From positions 124,001-188,000 of the forward strand of contig NZ_KL448323.1 of assembly GCF_000709345.1 (NCBI RefSeq): 64,000 nucleotides of DNA, given 5' to 3'. The DNA is from Polaromonas glacialis. Lineage in GTDB: Bacteria > Pseudomonadota > Gammaproteobacteria > Burkholderiales > Burkholderiaceae_C. This document shows positions 9,721-18,028 of the stretch, piece by piece; the stretch's first letter is position 1; every line of letters starts with the position of its first letter. Under the pieces are notes generated by a model. It searched no databases. It was not told the origin of the DNA and worked only from the letters and a program-made list of their open reading frames with translations. The position numbers and the translations under genes were made by a program.

Positions 9721-10929
9721 TCAGAGTGACGCCGTGGCAGGCACGGCCAGCGGCAGCGTGACGCTGAACTGTGCGCCTTCGGCTTCCCGGCTCTGCACGC
9801 TGATGGTTCCGCCGTGCGCTTCGACCAGCTGCCGGGTGATGTACAGACCCAGCCCCAGGCCGGTCGTGCTGTCGCCCTGGCCCACGGCCCGCTCGAAGGG
9901 GTCGAAGATACGCTGCTGGTCCCGGGCTTGTATTCCCTTGCCCTGGTCGCGGACGTGGATGGCCACGCTGTCGGCCAGCAGGACCAGGCTGACCTCGACC
10001 GGCCTGCCGTTGCCGTAGCGCAGCGCATTGGTCAGCAGGTTGGTCACCACCTGCTCGATCCTGAATTCGTCCCAGCAGCCGGTCAACGGCTGGTCGGCAT
10101 GCAGCGTGATGGTGCTGCCTGCGGCCTGCGCCTGGTGGCTCAGGTGTCCCACCACGCGGGCCAGCAAGGCCGGCAGGTCCACCGGGCCGGGGCGGATCGA
10201 CAGCCGGTTGCTGCGGATGCGCGTGACATCGAGCATGTCGTCGATCAGCCGCACCATGCTCTGGACCTGGCGCTGGTCGCGCGCGACCATTTTTTCCAGG
10301 TAGGCAACGTCGAAAACAGCCACCTTGCCGCGCTCCAGCAGCATTTTTCGCATCTGCACATCCATGAAGAGGGTGTTCAGCGGCGTTCGCAGTTCATGCG
10401 CCACCACCGACATGAACTCGTCGCGCAGCTTCAGCGCCTTTTGCAGTTCCATCTGCGTGGTCTGCAGGTTCGCCAGCAGGGCTTCCTGTTTCTTCCTGCT
10501 GTGTTCAAGCGCCAGTACCTGGCGCCGGGTTTCCAGGCGCTGCCGGTACAGCAGGGCAAACACATTGACCTTGGACTGGACCGCCTGCACATCGAGCGGC
10601 TTGTACAAAAAGTCCACCGCGCCACTTTCATAGCCCTTGAACGCGAAGTTCGACTCCTTGCCGGCCGCCGTCACGAAGACGATCGGGATGTGGCGCGTCT
10701 TTTCCGTGCCGCGCATCAGCTCGGCCAGCTCGAAACCGTTCATGCCGGGCATCTGCACATCCAGGATGGCCAGCGCGAATTCATGGGTCAGCAGCAGGGC
10801 CAGCGCTTCCTCGCCGCTGGACGCCTGAAAAACCGTCCGGCCTTCCAGGCGGATGACGGCTTCGAGCGCCAGCAGGTTGTCGGGCAGGTCGTCAACGATC
10901 AGGACGTTGACGTTGTTGTCTTTCAGCAT
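9721..10929 (-). CDS. REC-histidine kinase (response regulator/sensor kinase)
   Basis: 402 residues, soluble. An N-terminal receiver domain (about 7-125) has the phosphoacceptor Asp in LDVQMPGMNG and Lys in YKPLD. A short coiled-coil linker follows, then a HisKA domain with the phospho-His in VVAHELRTPL, and a HATPase domain with N box (NLLTNALRYG), G1 (DQGKGI) and G2 (GLGLGL) motifs. No membrane segment is present, so input probably comes by phosphotransfer or methylation-linked partners. Its ATG overlaps the 3' end of the CheB gene by 7 nt, so the two are translationally coupled. It is the last gene of the 15877-9721 signalling operon. The output target is unknown. Confidence 0.9.
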   Translation of the reverse strand: MLKDNNVNVLIVDDLPDNLLALEAVIRLEGRTVFQASSGEEALALLLTHEFALAILDVQMPGMNGFELAELMRGTEKTRHIPIVFVTAAGKESNFAFKGYESGAVDFLYKPLDVQAVQSKVNVFALLYRQRLETRRQVLALEHSRKKQEALLANLQTTQMELQKALKLRDEFMSVVAHELRTPLNTLFMDVQMRKMLLERGKVAVFDVAYLEKMVARDQRQVQSMVRLIDDMLDVTRIRSNRLSIRPGPVDLPALLARVVGHLSHQAQAAGSTITLHADQPLTGCWDEFRIEQVVTNLLTNALRYGNGRPVEVSLVLLADSVAIHVRDQGKGIQARDQQRIFDPFERAVGQGDSTTGLGLGLYITRQLVEAHGGTISVQSREAEGAQFSVTLPLAVPATASL

Positions 10930-11522
10930 GAATTCTTTCCCAGTTCCAGCAGCAGGCTGTGGATGCTTTTCAAATCAAGGATCAGGTCGGGCTGGCGCAG
11001 GCGGATGGCCGCTTCAGGCATCACGGCCATGCAGGCTTCGGCCGGGTCCTGCACCACGGTCAGGCCGCCTTGCCGGCCGATTTTATCCAGCCCCCGGGCG
11101 CCGTCCGCGTTGGCGCCGGTCAGCAGGATTCCGGCAAGGTTCAGGCCGTAGGCGTCGGCGGCCGACTCCATCAGCACATCAATCGAGGGACGCGAAAAAT
11201 GCACCTGCGCCTCGCAGCTCAGGGACAGCGAATGGTCCGTCTCGACCAACAAATGGTAGCCCGGCGGTGCAAAGTAGAGCGTTCCCGGCGTCAAGGTTTC
11301 CTTGTCCGCCGCCTCCCGCACCTGCATGGCCGTGCGCCGCCGGAATATTTCCGCCAGCTGGCTGTGGTGGCTTTCAGACAGGTGCAGCAGCACCACCAGC
11401 GGCAGGCCAAAGCTGGCAGGCAGTCCGGTCAGGAGTTCCATCAGCGCATCCACGCCGCCGGCCGAAGCGCCGATCACCACCGCCTTGACGCGCTGCAATT
11501 TCGCCTGGGTCAGCTTGTCCAT
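10923..11522 (-). CDS. Stand-alone CheB-type methylesterase domain
   Basis: 199 residues. It consists of only the CheB catalytic domain; the usual N-terminal receiver domain is absent. The nucleophile Ser (GASAGG), the His (LLHLSESH) and the Asp region (LTGANADGA) of the esterase triad are all visible. The family removes methyl groups from, or deamidates, glutamates of chemoreceptor-type proteins. The ATG at 11522 overlaps the TGA of the CheR gene by one base, and the stop overlaps the following kinase gene. With no receiver of its own, control may come from the adjacent kinases. No chemoreceptor gene is in the window, so the substrate is unknown. Confidence 0.88.
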   Translation of the reverse strand: MDKLTQAKLQRVKAVVIGASAGGVDALMELLTGLPASFGLPLVVLLHLSESHHSQLAEIFRRRTAMQVREAADKETLTPGTLYFAPPGYHLLVETDHSLSLSCEAQVHFSRPSIDVLMESAADAYGLNLAGILLTGANADGARGLDKIGRQGGLTVVQDPAEACMAVMPEAAIRLRQPDLILDLKSIHSLLLELGKNSC

Positions 11523-12406
11523 CACGCCAGCCCCGGCCGCTTGCGAAAGATCCGCTCGGCGCGCACCAGCGGCTCGAAACGGGTGGCGTAGCTGGAAAAG
11601 TCTATGCTTTCCTTGCTGCCCAGGCACAGGAAGCCGCGGTGCCCCAGCGATTCGTGAAACAGCCCGAAGGCGCGGTCCTGGAGTTTCTTGGTGAAATAGA
11701 TCAGCACGTTGCGGCACAGCACCATCTGGGTTTCCGAAAACACGCTGTCCGTGGCCAGGCTGTGGTCGGCAAAGACGATGTTGTCCCGCAGCGACTTGTC
11801 GAAGATGGCCGCATCGTAGGCGGCGGTGTAGTAGTCGGCAAAGGCCCGCTGGCCGCCGGACTGCTGGTAGTTGGCGGTAAAGCCGCGGATGCTGCTGAGC
11901 GCAAAGATGCCTTGCCGTGCCTTGTCCAGCGAAGCCGGATTGATGTCGGTGGCATAGATCAGCGAACGCTCCAGCAAGCCTTCCTCGCGCAGCAGGATGG
12001 CCAGCGAATACACCTCTTCGCCGGTGCTGCAGCCGGCAATCCACACCTTGAGGGACGCATAGGTCCGCAGGTACGGCACCACCTGCTGGCGCAGGGCCAG
12101 AAAAAAAGCCGGGTCGCGAAACATTTCGCTGACCGGAATCGTCAGGTACTGGAGCACCTGCTGGAACACCCTGGGGTCGTGCAGCAACCTGGTCTGCAGC
12201 TCGGGAATGCTCGGGCAGGCGAGTTGCGTCAGCGCATACAGCACCCGGCGTTTTTGCGAGGCGCCGGAATAGTCCCGGAAATCGTAGCTGTACTTGAGGT
12301 AGATCGCCTCCATCAGGCGCTGCAGTTCGGCGTCGGTCGTGCTGGCCTGCAGGCCGTTGCCGGGTTCGGCCGCCGGCGGGCCTGTGGGACTGGTTTTTTG
12401 GGGCAT
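11522..12406 (-). CDS. CheR-type protein-glutamate methyltransferase
   Basis: 294 residues. A CheR N-terminal helical domain (about 25-85) precedes the SAM-dependent methyltransferase domain. The SAM-binding motif GCSTGEEVYSLA is at about 125-136, and CRNVLIYF is the conserved post-III motif. The family methylates glutamates on chemoreceptors using S-adenosylmethionine. It starts 3 nt after the triple-REC hybrid kinase gene and overlaps the CheB gene by one base. The tight packing suggests one signalling complex or pathway rather than flagellar chemotaxis, since no cheA, cheW or mcp is nearby. Confidence 0.92.
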   Translation of the reverse strand: MPQKTSPTGPPAAEPGNGLQASTTDAELQRLMEAIYLKYSYDFRDYSGASQKRRVLYALTQLACPSIPELQTRLLHDPRVFQQVLQYLTIPVSEMFRDPAFFLALRQQVVPYLRTYASLKVWIAGCSTGEEVYSLAILLREEGLLERSLIYATDINPASLDKARQGIFALSSIRGFTANYQQSGGQRAFADYYTAAYDAAIFDKSLRDNIVFADHSLATDSVFSETQMVLCRNVLIYFTKKLQDRAFGLFHESLGHRGFLCLGSKESIDFSSYATRFEPLVRAERIFRKRPGLA

Positions 12407-12409
12407 GGC

Positions 12410-15400
12410 TTAAGCCCGCCCGGCCACGGGCATCCACACCCTGAGCAGGGAAAACAACCGGTCCAGGTCGATCGGCTTGGCCAGGTAGTCGTTCGCGCCG
12501 GCCGCGAGGCATTGCTCCTGGTCGTCCTTCATGGCTTTGGCGGTCACCGCGATGATGGGGAGTTTTTGCAAGCGTGGATTCTGGCGGATGCGGCGCGTTG
12601 CTTCAAGCCCGTCCATGCCCGGCATCATGATGTCCATGAGCACCAGCTCGATGTCTGGCACCTCGCCCAGCCGCTCCAGCGCCTCGAAGCCGTTGCGGCC
12701 GATTTCGACCACGAAGCCCTTTTGCTCCAGCGCGCTGGTCAGCGAAAAAATGTTGCGCACATCGTCATCGACCAGCAGGATTTTTCGGCCCTCGAACACC
12801 TCGTCGCGGCTGCGGGCGGTTTTCAAGAGTTGCTGCTGTTCGGCCGACAGGCTGGACTCGACCTTGTGCAGGAACAGCGTGACTTCATCGAGCAGGCGCT
12901 CGGGCGAATGCGCGCCCTTGATGATGATGGAGCGCGAGTATTTCAGCAGGTCGGCCTCTTCGGCGCGGCTCAGGCTGCGGCCGGTGTACACGATCACCGG
13001 CGGAAACGAGCAGATGTCGCCCGCCGACATGCGCCTGAGCAGTTCATTGCCCTGCATGTCGGGCAGCTTCAAGTCCACGATCATGCAGTCGAAGATCGTG
13101 CTGGCCAGCAGGGCCAGCGCTTCGGCGCCGGTCTGCACCGCGGTGATGTCCACCTCGTCGTCGGCAATCAGCCGCATCACGCTTTCACGCTGCAGTTCAT
13201 CGTCTTCCACCAGCAGCACGCGCTTGAGCTTTTGCGTCAGCTTGTGCTCCAGGGTGGTGAACACCTCCTTGAGCTGTTCACGGCTCGACGGCTTGATGGC
13301 ATAGCCCACAGCGCCCAGCAGCAAGGCGGCTTCCCGGTGGTCCTGGCCGGACACCACATGCACCGGAATATGGCGTGTCGCGGGCGTTTCCTTCAGTCGC
13401 TGCAGCACCGACAGGCCCGAGCGGTCAGGCAGCCCCATGTCGAGCAGCACCGCATCGGGCTTGAACTGCCCGGCCAGCAGGAAACCGTCTTCGCCGCTGT
13501 GCGCCACCAGGCAGTTGAAGCCAAGCTCCCGCGCCAGGTCGTACAGGATGCGGGCGAAGACAGCGTCGTCCTCGATCACCAGCACCACCCGGCCCTTGCC
13601 CTTCATGAAGCGGTCGTCGGCAAAAGCGGGCAGCGCAGACTGCGATGAAACCGGCGGGACTGGCGCAGTCGTCGCCTGCGGGGCAGGCTGAACGGCGTGC
13701 TGCAGGGCGGCGGTTGCCGGCTTGTCCAGCGGAGCGGGCAGGGCGGCAGGCAGGTGCAGGGTAAAGGTGCTGCCCTGGCCGGGAATGCTGTGCACGGAAA
13801 TCGAGCCGCCCAGCAAAATGCTCAGGTCGCGTGAGATCGACAGCCCCAGCCCGGTGCCGCCGTAGCGCCGGCTGGTGGTGCCGTCGGCCTGGCGGAAGGC
13901 CTCGAAAATGATGTCCTGCTGCTCCTGGCCAATGCCAATGCCCGAGTCCTGCACTGCCAGCGCAATGCCGCCGGCGGCTTCGGGCACCACCTGCAGGCGG
14001 ACAGCGCCGGTTTCGGTGAACTTGAGCGCATTCGACAGCAGGTTTTTCAAGATCTGCTCGACCCGCTGGCGGTCGGTCAGCAGGGCCGCCGGCGTGCCGG
14101 GCGCAATGTGTATTTCAAAAACCAGATTTTTCTGCCGGGCGAGCGGCTCGAAGCTGGTCTTGAGCGAATCGACCAGGGCGGCCAGCGTGACCTGTTCCGG
14201 CACCAGTTCGAGCTTGCCGGCTTCGACCTTGGAAATGTCCAGGATGTCATTGATCAGGTTCAGCAGGTCGTTGCCCGACGAATGGATAGCCCGGGCAAAG
14301 CGCACCTGCTCGTCGGTCAGGTTGCCTTTCGGGTTCTCGGACAGCAGCCGGGCCAGGATCAGCGAACTGTTCAGCGGCGTGCGCAACTCGTGCGACATGT
14401 TGGCCAGGAACTCGGACTTGTAGCGGCTGGCGCGCGCCAGTTCCTCGGCGCGAGCTTCCAGGTCGGCCTGCGCCTGGCGCAGCGCTGCATTGTTGTGGTC
14501 CAGCGACATCGCCTGCTCGGCCAGCTGCTCGTTGGTCTGCTCCAGCTCGGCCTGCTGGTTTTCCAGCGTCGCCTGCGACTGCGACAAGACGTTTGACTGC
14601 TCCTGCAGTTCTTCGTTGGCCGTGCGCAGTTCTTCCTGCTGGACCTGCAGCTCTTCATTGAGCTGCTGCGTTTCGCCCAGCGCATCCTGAAGGCGCTGGC
14701 GGTACACCGCACCATGCAGCGCGGTGCCGATGGTGTGCGCCACCAGCCCGGTCAGCTCCATGTCGCGCGGCTGCAGCCCCCGGAAAAAGGCCATTTCGAC
14801 CACGCCCGTCACCTGCGCATCGTGGTGCAGCGGCACCACCAGCACATGGCGCGGCGCGGCCTGCCCGAGTCCCGACGCTACCTTCAGGTAGTCGGGCGGC
14901 ACGTCGTCGAGCCGGACGATGCGGTTTTCCAGCGCCGCCTGGCCCACCAGCCCCTGGGTGCCGTAGAAGGTCTGCTCGACCTGTTCGCTCCCCGGGGTGA
15001 AGCCATGGGCTGCCACGCGTTTGAGCCGGCCATCGCTGTCGCGGCTGTAAAGCGCCGCCACCGGGGCCTCCAGGTAATGCGCCAGGAATTCCAGCGCGCT
15101 GTGCCCCAGCCGTGCCATGTCCGGTTGGCCAAGCATCTGTTCGGCCAGCCGCGTCTGGCCGCTGCGCAGCCAGGCCTGCTGCTGCAGCTGGGCGGCATGG
15201 TCGGCCTGCTGCTTGAGCACCTCGTCGTAGCTGACCGACAGGCCCAGCAGTTCGCGCCGCCCCCGAAACGCCAGCAGGCCGCTGACCCCCAGCGTGAACA
15301 GCAGATAAGCCAGCACGCTCCAGAACGTGGTGCTGCGCGCCTCTTCATTGCGCTGCAGCAGCAGCCGCTGCTCCATGGCGATGAAACTGTCCAGTTCCTG

Positions 15401-15877
15401 CCGGATCTCGTCTTTCAGACGCTTGCCACGGCTTGTGCGCGCCAGGGCAACATAGTCCAGATTGTTGCGGCGCAGGGTAATCGCCTCTTTGGCAAACTCG
15501 TTCCATTGCTGCTGCAGGCCGGTGATCCGCTGGAGCCGGGCCACCTGCACCGGGTTGTCGCTGACCATGGCGGACAGGGTCGCGACTTCGCTGTCAAAGC
15601 GGGACAAGGCCACCTCGTAGGGTTCCAGGAAGGGTTCCTCGCCGGTCACCAGGTAGCCGCGCATGCTTGATTCCATTTCCGAGTTCAGCCGGGCCACCTG
15701 GTTGGCGTTGCCAATGACCCGCTCGGAGTGTTCCACCCAGTTCAGGATGGACAGCAGGTAGGCGATCAGCACCAGGAACAGAACGGCGCTCAGGGCGCCC
15801 AGCCCCAGCGGAAAGCTGATGTTGCGCGACAGGATGCGGCGAAAGCTGTCCTGGGTGACGGGTTGCGAATCGTTCAT
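12410..15877 (-). CDS. Membrane hybrid histidine kinase: CHASE3-GAF-HisKA-HATPase-REC-REC-REC
   Basis: 1155 residues. Transmembrane segments at about 20-46 and 186-204 flank a periplasmic CHASE3-like sensor. A GAF domain (about 240-390) and a long coiled coil follow. HisKA carries His496 in MSHELRTPLN, and the HATPase domain has DSGIGIG and GTGLGLS. Three receiver domains then carry Asp in LLDMGLPD, IVDLKLPD and LMDIMMPG. An upstream TTG at 15916 is possible, but ATG 15877 directly precedes a plausible membrane-protein N-terminus. It heads the four-gene signalling operon. Three receivers suggest multistep phosphorelay; the ligand and final output are unknown. Confidence 0.92.
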   Translation of the reverse strand: MNDSQPVTQDSFRRILSRNISFPLGLGALSAVLFLVLIAYLLSILNWVEHSERVIGNANQVARLNSEMESSMRGYLVTGEEPFLEPYEVALSRFDSEVATLSAMVSDNPVQVARLQRITGLQQQWNEFAKEAITLRRNNLDYVALARTSRGKRLKDEIRQELDSFIAMEQRLLLQRNEEARSTTFWSVLAYLLFTLGVSGLLAFRGRRELLGLSVSYDEVLKQQADHAAQLQQQAWLRSGQTRLAEQMLGQPDMARLGHSALEFLAHYLEAPVAALYSRDSDGRLKRVAAHGFTPGSEQVEQTFYGTQGLVGQAALENRIVRLDDVPPDYLKVASGLGQAAPRHVLVVPLHHDAQVTGVVEMAFFRGLQPRDMELTGLVAHTIGTALHGAVYRQRLQDALGETQQLNEELQVQQEELRTANEELQEQSNVLSQSQATLENQQAELEQTNEQLAEQAMSLDHNNAALRQAQADLEARAEELARASRYKSEFLANMSHELRTPLNSSLILARLLSENPKGNLTDEQVRFARAIHSSGNDLLNLINDILDISKVEAGKLELVPEQVTLAALVDSLKTSFEPLARQKNLVFEIHIAPGTPAALLTDRQRVEQILKNLLSNALKFTETGAVRLQVVPEAAGGIALAVQDSGIGIGQEQQDIIFEAFRQADGTTSRRYGGTGLGLSISRDLSILLGGSISVHSIPGQGSTFTLHLPAALPAPLDKPATAALQHAVQPAPQATTAPVPPVSSQSALPAFADDRFMKGKGRVVLVIEDDAVFARILYDLARELGFNCLVAHSGEDGFLLAGQFKPDAVLLDMGLPDRSGLSVLQRLKETPATRHIPVHVVSGQDHREAALLLGAVGYAIKPSSREQLKEVFTTLEHKLTQKLKRVLLVEDDELQRESVMRLIADDEVDITAVQTGAEALALLASTIFDCMIVDLKLPDMQGNELLRRMSAGDICSFPPVIVYTGRSLSRAEEADLLKYSRSIIIKGAHSPERLLDEVTLFLHKVESSLSAEQQQLLKTARSRDEVFEGRKILLVDDDVRNIFSLTSALEQKGFVVEIGRNGFEALERLGEVPDIELVLMDIMMPGMDGLEATRRIRQNPRLQKLPIIAVTAKAMKDDQEQCLAAGANDYLAKPIDLDRLFSLLRVWMPVAGRA

Positions 15878-15962
15878 GAAAGGGGGCTTTGCGCTTCGGG
15901 GTACAAAAAGCGTCAAGTTTGCCCTAAAAAGCCCGGCGCCCGGGCCTGGCGGCGCGGGTGCT

Positions 15963-16892
15963 TCAGGCCAGGAAAGCTTCGATCAGCCGGGCCAGCGCCT
16001 CGGGCTGGTCGTGGTGCAGCATGTGGCCGGCATCCTCGACCACGGCCACCCGCGCATCGGGCACCTGGCCGAGCCGCTCATGGTATTCATCGAGCGAATA
16101 CTTGCCTTTCCACCACTGCGCCATCGAATCACCGGAGGCTTCGACCGCCAGCACCGGCGCGATGATGCGCTGGTAGATTTCCAGCACTTCATCGACCCGG
16201 TAGAGCTGCGCGCTCGGGACCTTGTGTGCCGGGTTGCCCAGAATCCGCCACTGGCCCGATGCATCGGGCCGCGCCCAGTGGCTGGCCAGCCAGAGCGCCT
16301 TGTCCGGCGTCAGCCGGGGATTGGTCTTGATCAGGCGCTGCGCGACGCCGCCGACATCGTCATAGCTTTTCAGCGCCATCTCGCCGCGCTGCACGCTTTT
16401 GAGTCCGTCCATCCATTGCGCCAGCCGTCCGGCCGCCTGGCTGGGCCGGCTGGCCGGCAGGCCGAATCCTTCCAGGTTGACCAGCCGGCAAATACGCGCC
16501 GGCCGCACGCCAGCGTACAGCATGGCCACGTTGCCGCCCATGCTGTGGCCCACCAGGTCCACCGCCTGGCCGGGCGCGTAATGGTCGAGCAAATGGTCCA
16601 GGTCAGCCAGGTAGTCGGCAAACCAGTAGCTGTCGGCCTGCCAGCCCGAAGGCAGCAAGCCGGTCTGCCCGAAGCCGCGCCAGTCGGGCGCGATGATGGT
16701 GCGGCCGGCGGCAAAGGCGTCGGTGAAGGCATCGACCATGAACTGGTAGGACGCCGCCACGTCCATCCAGCCGTGCAATAAAACCAACGGCGGCAATGCG
16801 GCACCTTGCCCGCTGGTCCAGGTCAGCACATGGTGGTCGAGTCCGCGCATGGGGACAAACTCGCTGCGAAAAAGTCGGGTTTCTTTGTACAT
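15963..16892 (-). CDS. Alpha/beta-fold hydrolase
   Basis: 309 residues. The oxyanion HG motif (LLHGWMD), the nucleophile elbow GHSMGG and a C-terminal catalytic His (EDAGHMLHHDQPE) define an alpha/beta hydrolase of the epoxide-hydrolase/esterase type. It has no signal peptide, so it is probably cytoplasmic. The start is uncertain: ATG 16892 lacks a good Shine-Dalgarno sequence, and ATG 16850 (MRGLDHHV) is an alternative. It lies 85 bp downstream of the hybrid kinase start and diverges from a small frame at 16917. The substrate cannot be predicted. Confidence 0.88.
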   Translation of the reverse strand: MYKETRLFRSEFVPMRGLDHHVLTWTSGQGAALPPLVLLHGWMDVAASYQFMVDAFTDAFAAGRTIIAPDWRGFGQTGLLPSGWQADSYWFADYLADLDHLLDHYAPGQAVDLVGHSMGGNVAMLYAGVRPARICRLVNLEGFGLPASRPSQAAGRLAQWMDGLKSVQRGEMALKSYDDVGGVAQRLIKTNPRLTPDKALWLASHWARPDASGQWRILGNPAHKVPSAQLYRVDEVLEIYQRIIAPVLAVEASGDSMAQWWKGKYSLDEYHERLGQVPDARVAVVEDAGHMLHHDQPEALARLIEAFLA

Positions 16893-16916
16893 TGGACGCA
16901 CATCATAAGGAGACGG

Positions 16917-17042
16917 ATGTTCAAACGCAGTCAAGGCAGCGACAGGGCCAAGCGCCATGCCGAACTGCACTTCAGCTTCTGCGTGCAGGTGGACAAGGAC
17001 TGCAACAGTGCCGAGGCCTGTTGTTATATGCTCCTGATTTAA
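16917..17042 (+). CDS. Possible 41-residue Cys-containing small protein
   Basis: A short frame with a strong ribosome-binding site (AAGGAGAC, correct spacing to ATG). The product begins MFKRSQGSDRAKRH and has four cysteines (22, 29, 35, 36). Its last four codons and TAA lie in a type 1 repeat, so an older, longer C-terminus may have been replaced. No family is recognised. It diverges from the hydrolase gene with only 24 bp between start codons, so the promoter must overlap the hydrolase 5' end. It may be spurious. Confidence 0.4.
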   Translation: MFKRSQGSDRAKRHAELHFSFCVQVDKDCNSAEACCYMLLI

Positions 17043-17090
17043 TAGCTGCTAAAGCCGGCCTGTAAAGCGTAAAAGCCGAATTTGATCAAA
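17027..17090. repeat. Type 1 dispersed repeat
   Basis: An AT-rich block containing CTGATTTAATAGCTGCT and degenerate inverted halves. It is related to the type 1 copies at 29079, 43970, 47221 and 60597. It covers the end of the 41-codon frame and the spacer before the terminator at 17099. Confidence 0.5.
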
Positions 17091-17098
17091 AAAGCATG

Positions 17099-17124
17099 AA
17101 AAAAGCGCCCGAAGGCGCTTTTTT
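17099..17124 (-). terminator. Rho-independent terminator, probably bidirectional
   Basis: AAAAAAGCGCC-cgaa-GGCGCTTTTTT is symmetric, with A and T tracts on both sides. It ends the OmpA-family lipoprotein gene on the minus strand and could also stop transcription from the left. Confidence 0.85.
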
Positions 17125-17146
17125 GGGTCAACCCGCCAGGCGGGAA

Positions 17147-17809
17147 TTAACGCGGAGCCGGTTCGGCGACGTAGATTTCGACGCGGCGGTTCTTGGCGCG
17201 GCCCTGGTCGCTGCCGTTGTCGGCAATCGGTTCGCGCGAACCACGGCCGTCAGTGGCAACGCGCTGCGCGGCCACGCCACGGCCGACCAGGTAGTCGCGG
17301 GCGGCGTTGGCGCGGTCTACCGACAGCGGGTTGTTGATGGCGTCGGAGCCGGTGCTGTCGGTGTGGCCGATGATGGACACGGTGGTGATCGGGTTCTGGT
17401 TCAGGCTGGTCGCGAAATTCGTCAGCACCGGCGCAAAGTTCGACTTGATGGCCGAGCGGCCCACGTCGAACGACACATCGCTCGGGATGTCGAGCTTCAG
17501 GCGGTTGTCCTGGGTCTGGCTGACGCCAATGCCGGTGCCGGCCGTGGCGCGTTCCATGGCAACTTTCTGGTCCTGCATTTTCTTGGACCAGATGTAGCCG
17601 CCGCCCGCGCCGACCGCGCCGCCCAGCACCGCGCCCTGCGCCGCGCCCTTGGAGCCGCCAGTGGCTGCACCCAGCAGTGCGCCCAGGCCAGCGCCAATGC
17701 CCGCGCCCTGAGCCGTGCCGCGCTGGGTTTCGCTCATATTCGCGCAACCCGACAAAACGGCCAGTGCCAGTGCTGCGCAGGTGGCGGTGGTGGTGAATGC
17801 TTTTCTCAT
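17147..17809 (-). CDS. OmpA-family lipoprotein with glycine zipper
   Basis: 220 residues. The lipoprotein signal peptide ends LAVLSGC (Cys22). A Gly/Ala-rich glycine-zipper segment (about 32-75) that could associate with membrane follows, then an OmpA C-terminal peptidoglycan-binding domain (about 105-215) with the signature GHTDSTGSDAINNPLSVDRA and the conserved NRRVEI end. It probably anchors the outer membrane to the cell wall. GAGGAG precedes the ATG. It is a single gene with its own terminator, diverging from the aldo/keto reductase across a 219-bp gap. The architecture is of the YiaD type; the exact role is unknown. Confidence 0.92.
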   Translation of the reverse strand: MRKAFTTTATCAALALAVLSGCANMSETQRGTAQGAGIGAGLGALLGAATGGSKGAAQGAVLGGAVGAGGGYIWSKKMQDQKVAMERATAGTGIGVSQTQDNRLKLDIPSDVSFDVGRSAIKSNFAPVLTNFATSLNQNPITTVSIIGHTDSTGSDAINNPLSVDRANAARDYLVGRGVAAQRVATDGRGSREPIADNGSDQGRAKNRRVEIYVAEPAPR

Positions 17810-18028
17810 GGGAGACTCCTCAAAATAATAATATTGCTCAATTCGAACGACGCATTAGAGCGCCAGTAAGTGAATACTAAACGTTGCAATTGTATGAAAG
17901 TGTCAGACAAACGCCCAAATCGGAGTGCGATGAGGCCATTTTTACTGCCTTTAAACTAGCGCCTTTCGGTCATTGCCGGCAAGGCTGCTTACTTTTGCCA
18001 ACCCCTTCACTCCAAACCCTTCCACACC

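Noticed and set aside
11639..13648. A 669-codon plus-strand frame
   Set aside because: Antisense to cheR and the hybrid kinase; no motif or ribosome-binding site.
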